Below are positions 8,941-13,041 of a stretch of DNA of 13,041 nt, in pieces (position 1 is the stretch's first letter; each line of letters opens with the position of its first letter). The notes under the pieces are model-generated. The model saw only the letters and a program-made list of their open reading frames with translations. It made no database searches and had not been told where the DNA came from. A program made the position numbers and the translations under genes. The stretch comes from Halicephalobus mephisto (taxonomy: Eukaryota; Nematoda; Chromadorea; Rhabditida; Panagrolaimidae), in the NCBI GenBank assembly GCA_009193035.1, contig SWDT01000339.1, forward strand, positions 1 through 13,041, in the 5' to 3' direction.

Positions 8941-9454
8941 TTATATAACGCGTTTTGCGAGAAAATCGAGGGCCAAAATGACAAATGGCAAAAGTTTCTC
9001 CTTTTTTGTTGAAACTTTAAACATACAATCATGTGGAGACATTATTGTGAAATTTCGAGGTCCGGACTTCTGAAGCGAAATTCAGAAGGCGCGCCGTTTG
9101 AAGCCGTCAGATGTTGGATCCCCACATGTTATATATTATTCGACGTGGAATTTAATTCTGAGTCTAATGATATGCAAAGTAAACGTTTTGGATGAAATTT
9201 AAAAAAATTAGAATCAAAAAACTACTTCGAAAATCTGTTTTTCTGAGTTTTCCCCTTTTCACTCCATTGATTTAAAAAATTTTGACAACAGATTCCGAAT
9301 CCTCATCGAATTCTGCATCAGGTAGGGAAAAAAGTGGGGCCCCCGGAGACTTATGAGGACAAATATCTTCAAATTTGAATTTTATTTTTTAATTTTTTTC
9401 GTTCCGGGACCACTTTTGTGGAAAATCCTGAAACATGTATTGAATAGAATTCAA
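8941..9454 (+). repeat. Left inverted arm of the fold-back element
   Basis: It runs from TTATATAACGCG to about GAATTCAA. It carries a 12-bp deletion relative to the right arm near 9075 (one copy of a CTTCTGAAG direct repeat lost). Inward-reading frames match those of the other arm, but one is closed by TGA near 9193. Confidence 0.88.
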
Positions 9455-9680
9455 CTACAATCATTTTCTACTACAGATCATGGGGGATTATCATAAAGTG
9501 TCCTAATTTTGATCTCGGATAAGAGAGTCTTTAGTTAAACGTTACCGTAATAAGAGAAGATAGCATAATATTTAGGAAATAAAATACAAAAATATATGTG
9601 TACTTTAAGATTCGTAATTTATAAAGTTTACATAGAATTATATTATGAGACTTTGTGATTATTGAAAATGTAATTGAATT

Positions 9681-9908
9681 TTACAATAGTTCATTATGAT
9701 ATCTTCTTTCGTTAGAATTGTCATACTGTCGACGACGTCCAGTACGTTTTGGTAGTGGTGTGATGTTTTCTGTATTGTCTAAGGGTTGATCTCCTATGGT
9801 TTGGGATTGAATTCCGCCCAACACATGTTTTAAGATTTTCCACAAAAGTGGTCCCGGAACGAAAAAAATTAAAAAACAAAATTCAAATTTGAAGATATTT
9901 GTCCTCAT
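9681..9908 (-). CDS. Small ORF crossing from arm into spacer of the fold-back element
   Basis: A 75-codon minus frame. Residues 1-35 (MRTNIFKFEFCFLIFFVPGP...) lie in the repeated arm and are hydrophobic. The rest lies in the spacer, with a basic tail including PKRTGRRRQYDNSNERRYHN. The left arm has the same beginning on the plus strand (from 9353), then a different ending and a stop at about 9495. It resembles no transposase I know. It may be a relic of an internal gene of the parent element, or an incidental frame. Confidence 0.25.
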   Translation of the reverse strand: MRTNIFKFEFCFLIFFVPGPLLWKILKHVLGGIQSQTIGDQPLDNTENITPLPKRTGRRRQYDNSNERRYHNELL

Positions 9909-10332
9909 AAGTCTCCGGAGGCCCCACTTTTTTCCCTACCTGATGCATAATTCGATGAGGATTCGGAGTCTGCTGTCAAAATTTTTTAAATCAATGGGGT
10001 GAAAAGGGGAAAACTCAGAAAAACAGATTTTCGAAGTAGTTTTTTGATTCTAATTTTTTCAAATTCCATTCAAAACGTTTACTTTGCATATCATTAGACT
10101 CAGAATTAAATTCCACGTCGAATAATATATAACATGTGGGGGTCCAACATCTGACGGCTTCAGACGGCGCGCCGTCTGAATTTCCCTTCAGAAGCCACTT
10201 CAGAAGTCCGGACCTCGAAATTTGACAATAATGTCTCCACATGATTGTATGTTTAAAGTTTCAACAAAAAAGAAGAAACTTTTGCCATTTGTCATCTTGG
10301 CTCTCGATTCTCTCAAAAAACGCGTTATATAA
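9807..10332 (-). repeat. Right inverted arm of the fold-back element
   Basis: It keeps the fuller form, with two CTTCAGAAG direct repeats near 10187-10207 and a perfect GC-rich palindrome at 10159-10180. Read inward it carries an open frame of 75 codons (10242-10015) and the first part of a second (9908-9681). Confidence 0.88.
10159..10180. repeat. Perfect 22-bp GC-rich palindrome
   Basis: TTCAGACGGCG followed by its exact reverse complement CGCCGTCTGAA. The matching place in the left arm (9081-9102) differs from a palindrome at two positions. It could be a protein-binding or hairpin site inside the element. Confidence 0.8.
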
Positions 10333-10685
10333 GAAATTTGGAAGAATATTGATATGTGAATTACAAAACACACACGACCTTCTATTAGATGATGTAAGCC
10401 AAGACTTTTGGATCCTTATTAAAGATATTTCGTAATATTCATCTGCTACTACAAACCGATAGCTGGAAAAGTGGATTTTCTGAATCAATTTGTTTTAGTT
10501 TTCGAAATAGTTGTTGAAAGTTGATTTTTGGGAAAAAGTTGTGTCACGGAAGGAATTAGACTTAATCATTATCAGTCGAAAAAAAAAAAGTTTCTTTTGA
10601 GCTGTCTTTTTGTGAGAATTTTCCGGTTGTTAATTCTTCAAAGTTGAGTGAATTCTGTTATTGTGTAATTATAAAATAGTAAATT
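10333..10685. other. Flank of the fold-back element, no gene
   Basis: AT-rich with poly-A/T runs (for example at about 10580-10590). The minus frame 10261-10488 enters from the repeat arm and has no motif. Confidence 0.5.
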
Positions 10686-10916
10686 ATGGTTGGATATGGT
10701 TATGACCGTGGATGTAAATTAGGATGGGGATTCAATATATCTTTAACACATTCCGGGCAATGTGCGTCACATAGTGGCACATGTTTTTTAAAAATTAAAT
10801 TCTTTTTAAATATTCCAATTTTCTTCAAGCTTTTTTTACTAGGAGATATTTCCGAACCTAGAGAATCCTGTTGTATGTATTGGCCGTGTTATACGCAGAA
10901 TTTCAAAGAGATATAG
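10686..10916 (+). CDS. Hypothetical cysteine-containing small ORF
   Basis: A 76-codon frame from ATG to TAG. It begins MVGYGYDRGCKLGWGF, has a C-x6-C spacing (CASHSGTC), a hydrophobic middle rich in F, I and L (about residues 34-52), and ends with SCCMYWPC. A TATA-like ATTATAAAATAG lies just before the start. I do not recognise it and see no splice pattern that improves it. It could be a small membrane or secreted peptide, an exon of a larger gene, or a chance frame downstream of the piggyBac relic on the other strand. Confidence 0.25.
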   Translation: MVGYGYDRGCKLGWGFNISLTHSGQCASHSGTCFLKIKFFLNIPIFFKLFLLGDISEPRESCCMYWPCYTQNFKEI

Positions 10917-10964
10917 ACACGTTTCAAACAAACATAACTTTATCACCTATAATTATTACCTTTA

Positions 10965-11463
10965 TTACAGAGTATACCGTTTATGTTTAGATTGAAAATA
11001 ATCTAAGTAAATAAAAATATCATATCCGGGACATTTAGTATTTACTTGTTTAGTATAAGTTCTGGTGTAAGGTGTTCCTTGTGTATTCACCAGGGATTTG
11101 TAACAAAGAATAAACTGATACCTAGTAGCACGGTTGGCTCCCGGCACTTCTACTAGATTGTGTCGCTGACTGTTCTTCTGTTATAATAGATTCAATGATT
11201 TGACATTTTAATTTAGTAATTCCAATTTGACTATAATGTTTACAATAAAGCTTCCAAGAATTCACCATAGAAGTCTGCATAATTAAGTGAAAAAAACAGT
11301 TTAATATACCATTTGTTCATTTTTCTGATAAATGATGTGTATGAGGATAATTGGTCAAAAACATCAACATAACCTTTTACTTGATAATAGTCATTCACCA
11401 TATTTAACTTGTTATTAACTTTTTTAATAATTGTTCATAGTAGATAACATGAAAATATCACGT
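10965..11463 (-). pseudogene. piggyBac transposase, C-terminal part, frameshifted
   Basis: Read on the minus strand from about 11463, consecutive blocks in changing frames follow the piggyBac order. First comes IFMLST, then NDYYQVKGYVDVFDQLSSY and RKMNKWYIKLFFSLN (11390-11283), with the VD..DQ motif that carries the last catalytic aspartate. Next is MVNSWKLYCKHYSQIGITKL (about 11265-11210). Last is the zinc-finger region to the stop at 10965, containing NTKCPGYDIFIYLDYFQSKH. At least three frame changes separate them. The transposase N-terminus and the first two catalytic aspartates are absent; upstream sequence changes at about 11465. No TTAA-flanked terminal repeats were found. In the zinc-finger part several positions expected to be cysteine are tyrosine. 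Confidence 0.8.
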
Positions 11464-11477
11464 AAGTAGTATATGGG

Positions 11478-11552
11478 TACGCCCAGCGTCAAGCTTCCAC
11501 CCCGTTCCCTACGAAGGGACACAGGGCATTACGTGAGATTTGGCGAATATAT
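11478..11552. other. GC-richer island of unknown origin
   Basis: It contains GTACGCCCAGCGTCAAGC and an imperfect hairpin GTTCCCTACGAAGGGAC. The composition is unlike both flanks, and it begins where recognisable piggyBac sequence stops. It could be the end of another element such as a LINE 3' tail. No coding frame is recognised. Confidence 0.4.
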
Positions 11553-11617
11553 ATTTTTACTAAATAATACGAGTACCTCTAGTATCGGGTCAACCTTCGG
11601 AAATTATCAGTGGAGGA

Positions 11618-11790
11618 ATTTGTAATTTTTATGTGATCCAGTTAATTTTTCTTGACATCAATGTTTATTAAAACCTTAGAACCATTGACAAATTACAATA
11701 TTACAAATCTAATTAAAGAATTAAAAATTTTAGAGGGGTATTCATGAGAGATACTCGTCCAAGTAGTCCTTGGGGTATAGAATGTGGTCA
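11618..11790 (+). pseudogene. Polinton/Maverick-type adenain-like protease fragment, copy 2
   Basis: It aligns by eye with 1675-1860: IFLDINVY (from about 11646), PLTNYNITNLIKELKI (from about 11682), FRGVFMRDTRP (from about 11731) and then an IECG piece. It has a stop after the first block and at least one frame change before FRGVF. The two copies differ at many bases and have different indels, so they decayed separately. The usual LP after RDT is RP. The histidine-containing GTHWV block is not seen. It overlaps the 3' end of the minus-strand frame at 11742-12176. Confidence 0.6.
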
Positions 11791-12176
11791 AGACAATGAA
11801 GAATATAATTATATGTGAAATCTAATAATAAAAACAAAATTTTTGCATAAAAATAAATTGAATTAATTAAACACAGTAAAGCCCAACATAAAACGAATAA
11901 AACTATTTCTGTATTTCGGGCAAATTGCTTCCTGAAAATCACCTGTGAAATTCTTTGCTGGTGATGGGTGACTACATTTTGACAAGTATATGATAAAGAT
12001 TTAATACTTTCGGAGAGTTTATTAATAAGATTTCCACCAGAGTTTTTCAGTTTTTCATAAGCAGCTTTTTCACCAGGTGTCAAATCATTTAGAGTTCAAA
12101 AAACGTCATAAAATTGCAAATTAAGAACAGAAGCGTTTTCAACTCTGAAAAATCCACCATCGCCCCACTCATAATT
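11742..12176 (-). pseudogene. Broken gene of unknown family with an internal TGA
   Basis: The minus frame is open from 12176 (NYEWGDGGFFRVENASVLNL, then QFYDVF), meets TGA at 12096-12098, and continues in the same frame with TLNDLTPGEKAAYEKLKNSG and a helical stretch (KLSESIKSLSY) to CAG|GTGATT near 11940. That last site looks like a splice donor, so the hydrophobic remainder (IVLFVLCWALLCLI and onwards to 11742) may be intron rather than a membrane segment. Conserved-looking composition on both sides of the TGA argues for one former coding sequence. No start codon in frame, matching exon or known family was found. The alternative is a small membrane protein starting at a non-ATG codon, which is less likely. 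Confidence 0.45.
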
Positions 12177-12179
12177 TTA

Positions 12180-12339
12180 GCATTTTTTCAGTTATTTTGC
12201 ATTATAAAATAATCTAGTTAAAAATAAAAAAATTATTTAATGAAATTTAAATGGCAAAATAACACTTTTTTCTATTTTCTTAATTTTTAATTTTAACTAA
12301 ATTGAATAATTTTACCTTAGTTTATCTATCAAAAAACAG
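12180..12339. other. AT-rich spacer
   Basis: Mostly A and T, with no coding frame or repeat recognised. Confidence 0.5.
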
Positions 12340-12560
12340 TTAATTTACGCATCTTTGCATATAAAAAATGTTTCGCTTTTTCGGTTCACTCGCCATTTCT
12401 TCATCGACTGGCTGCATTATTAATCGACCACCACAAACAATCGTCTTATAATTCGTTTTCATGTTTCTATCGGCTCCTCTAAAATGGAGCTGATGTGCTT
12501 CGGTTATAACAAATGGTGTAATAAATTTGTGCTCTTTACCCTTTCGATATAAAAACACAT
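12340..12560 (-). CDS. Orphan coding exon, family unknown
   Basis: After the acceptor-like AATTTTTTAG (ending at 12561) the minus frame is open for 73 codons to TAA at 12340. It includes KGKEHKFITPFVITEAHQLH, FRGADRNMKTNYKTIVCGG and MQPVDEEMASEPKKRN. The mix of charged and aromatic residues and the moderate GC content look coding. No ATG lies in frame at its start, so it needs an upstream exon, yet the upstream minus-strand DNA is occupied by the plus-strand gene from 12610. It may be an exon fragment left by rearrangement, or the two genes may be nested head to head. I do not recognise the family. Confidence 0.4.
12548..12555 (+). promoter_or_regulatory. Possible TATA box of the gene starting at 12610
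   Basis: TATAAAAA, 62 nt before the ATG, a distance like that of the ShKT gene (TATA box to ATG 51 nt). It overlaps the antisense exon at 12340-12560, so it may be a chance match. Confidence 0.4.
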
Positions 12561-12609
12561 CTCGCTAAAAAATTTATTCCTTTCTTCTTTTTGATTTTTT
12601 ACCTTTTCT

Positions 12610-13041
12610 ATGCCTTCTCCAAATCGAACGTGTGTTGCTAACGCAACTCATAAGACCATTATGGCCAGAGTAAACAAAGCTCCAATGGAGAGAAGAATAA
12701 TCATCAGGGGAGGTTACAGAGAAGGTAGGGCTGAAATGTCTTATGAAACTCGTCAAGAAATGGTCGAAGAAGGTAAGTTAGATTTGTTGTCATATGTGAT
12801 TTTAGGCTTTACATTGGTCCATTCTCGAAATTGGACGGGTTTCTATCCAGGTGGTAATTCATGGTTTCGTGGGGGAACGGTCTATGTTACTGTCTACACC
12901 TTGGATGGGCAAATAATTGCCTACAACCATCCGGTGAACGATAACTATAGCGTACTTATTGTTACTAATACGGAAGGATTGGATGAATTAAAGGTTTCGA
13001 GACAAGGTGATGTTTGGACTGATGATTCCGGGAGGTGTCAT
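12610..13041 (+). CDS. Uncharacterised beta-rich protein (3' end outside window)
   Basis: Exon 12610-12772, a 33-nt GT...TTTTAG segment (12773-12805), then exon 12806 to the window end; about 133 residues are visible. It starts MPSPNRTCVANATHKTIMAR, with no signal peptide or membrane segment. The second exon alternates hydrophobic and polar residues as beta strands do: GFYPGGNSWFRGGTVYVTVY, then NYSVLIVTNTEGLDELKV and GDVWTDDSGRC. From memory this resembles a family of uncharacterised proteins with a CV-N-T-KTI start and a later YVTIY...N-SFIVT block. I know no function for that family. The ATG is chosen because it starts the recognisable domain and follows a TATA box. The 33-nt segment could also be read through, as it is in frame without stops. 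Confidence 0.75.
   Translation, partial: MPSPNRTCVANATHKTIMARVNKAPMERRIIIRGGYREGRAEMSYETRQEMVEEGKLDLLSYVILGFTLVHSRNWTGFYPGGNSWFRGGTVYVTVYTLDGQIIAYNHPVNDNYSVLIVTNTEGLDELKVSRQGDVWTDDSGRCH
12773..12805 (+). other. Ultra-short (33 nt) intron or in-frame insertion
   Basis: It begins GTAAGT and ends TGATTTTAG, a strong donor and acceptor. Its length is a multiple of three and its read-through (KLDLLSYVIL) has no stop, so splicing cannot be proved from frame alone. The other introns in the window are 43-89 nt. Confidence 0.55.

Larger units (their letters stand above)
8941..10332. mobile_element. Fold-back element with about 0.5-kb inverted arms
   Basis: The left arm (8941-9454) is the reverse complement of the right arm (9807-10332), with a 352-bp non-repeated spacer between. 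In two aligned stretches totalling about 140 bp I counted four mismatches; elsewhere there are small indels and a 12-bp length difference. Both outer ends read TTATATAA-CGCGTTTT. TTATATAA is its own reverse complement, so it could belong to the arms or be an 8-bp target duplication. No transposase domain is recognisable, so the element is probably non-autonomous and moved by another element's transposase. Long-arm hAT, MULE or fold-back types all remain possible. If transcribed, it would make a long hairpin RNA. Confidence 0.9.

Noticed and set aside
10261..10488. Minus-strand 75-codon frame at the right edge of the fold-back element
   Set aside because: It runs from unrelated flank into the repeat arm and has no motif.
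12574..12756. Minus-strand 60-codon frame
   Set aside because: Antisense to the first exon of the gene starting at 12610.
1..13041. Bacterial-type features, CRISPR arrays, rRNA and tRNA genes
   Set aside because: Spliced genes, TATA boxes and animal domain families show a eukaryotic genome. No regularly spaced repeats and no tRNA-like B box or cloverleaf were seen on reading.

Overview
The window looks like nuclear DNA of a small-genome invertebrate, most likely a nematode or nematode-like animal. It is AT-rich. Introns are mostly 43-46 nt with GT...TTTCAG or TTTAG acceptors. TATA boxes sit close to start codons. One gene encodes a chain of ShKT (SXC) domains, typical of nematode secreted proteins. 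Nothing bacterial was seen: no operons, ribosome binding sites, rRNA, tRNA or CRISPR. Species and chromosome cannot be told from the sequence.

Three genes look intact as far as the window shows. (1) Positions 16-1394, plus strand: the 3' five exons of a gene joining a ubiquitin-like domain to a protein-kinase-like fold with every key catalytic residue in the expected spacing. This is the most interesting gene here. (2) Positions 4090-5128, minus strand: a two-exon secreted protein of 331 residues with a signal peptide and four ShKT domains, plus a TATA box and a polyadenylation signal. (3) Positions 12610-13041, plus strand: the start of a beta-rich protein of unknown function, cut by the window end, containing a 33-nt intron-like segment.

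The rest is largely a mobile-element graveyard. Positions 1490-2830 hold a non-LTR reverse transcriptase scrap, a broken Polinton/Maverick-type adenain-like protease piece, a lone C-type lectin exon and an internally deleted pogo/Tigger copy. Positions 8941-10332 form one large fold-back element: two inverted arms of about 515 and 526 bp (roughly 95% alike by eye in the parts compared) around a 352-bp spacer, bounded by the palindrome TTATATAA. Positions 10965-11463 hold the frameshifted C-terminal part of a piggyBac transposase. Positions 11618-11790 hold a second, diverged copy of the protease piece. At 11742-12176 there is a broken gene of unknown family with an internal stop.

The centre, about 5190-8940, is very AT-rich and has no confident gene; one short exon candidate is given at 7042-7150. 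I see no operon-like cooperation between the genes. What links the loci is repeated mobile-element insertion: both protease remnants lie antisense to the 3' end of a minus-strand coding region.
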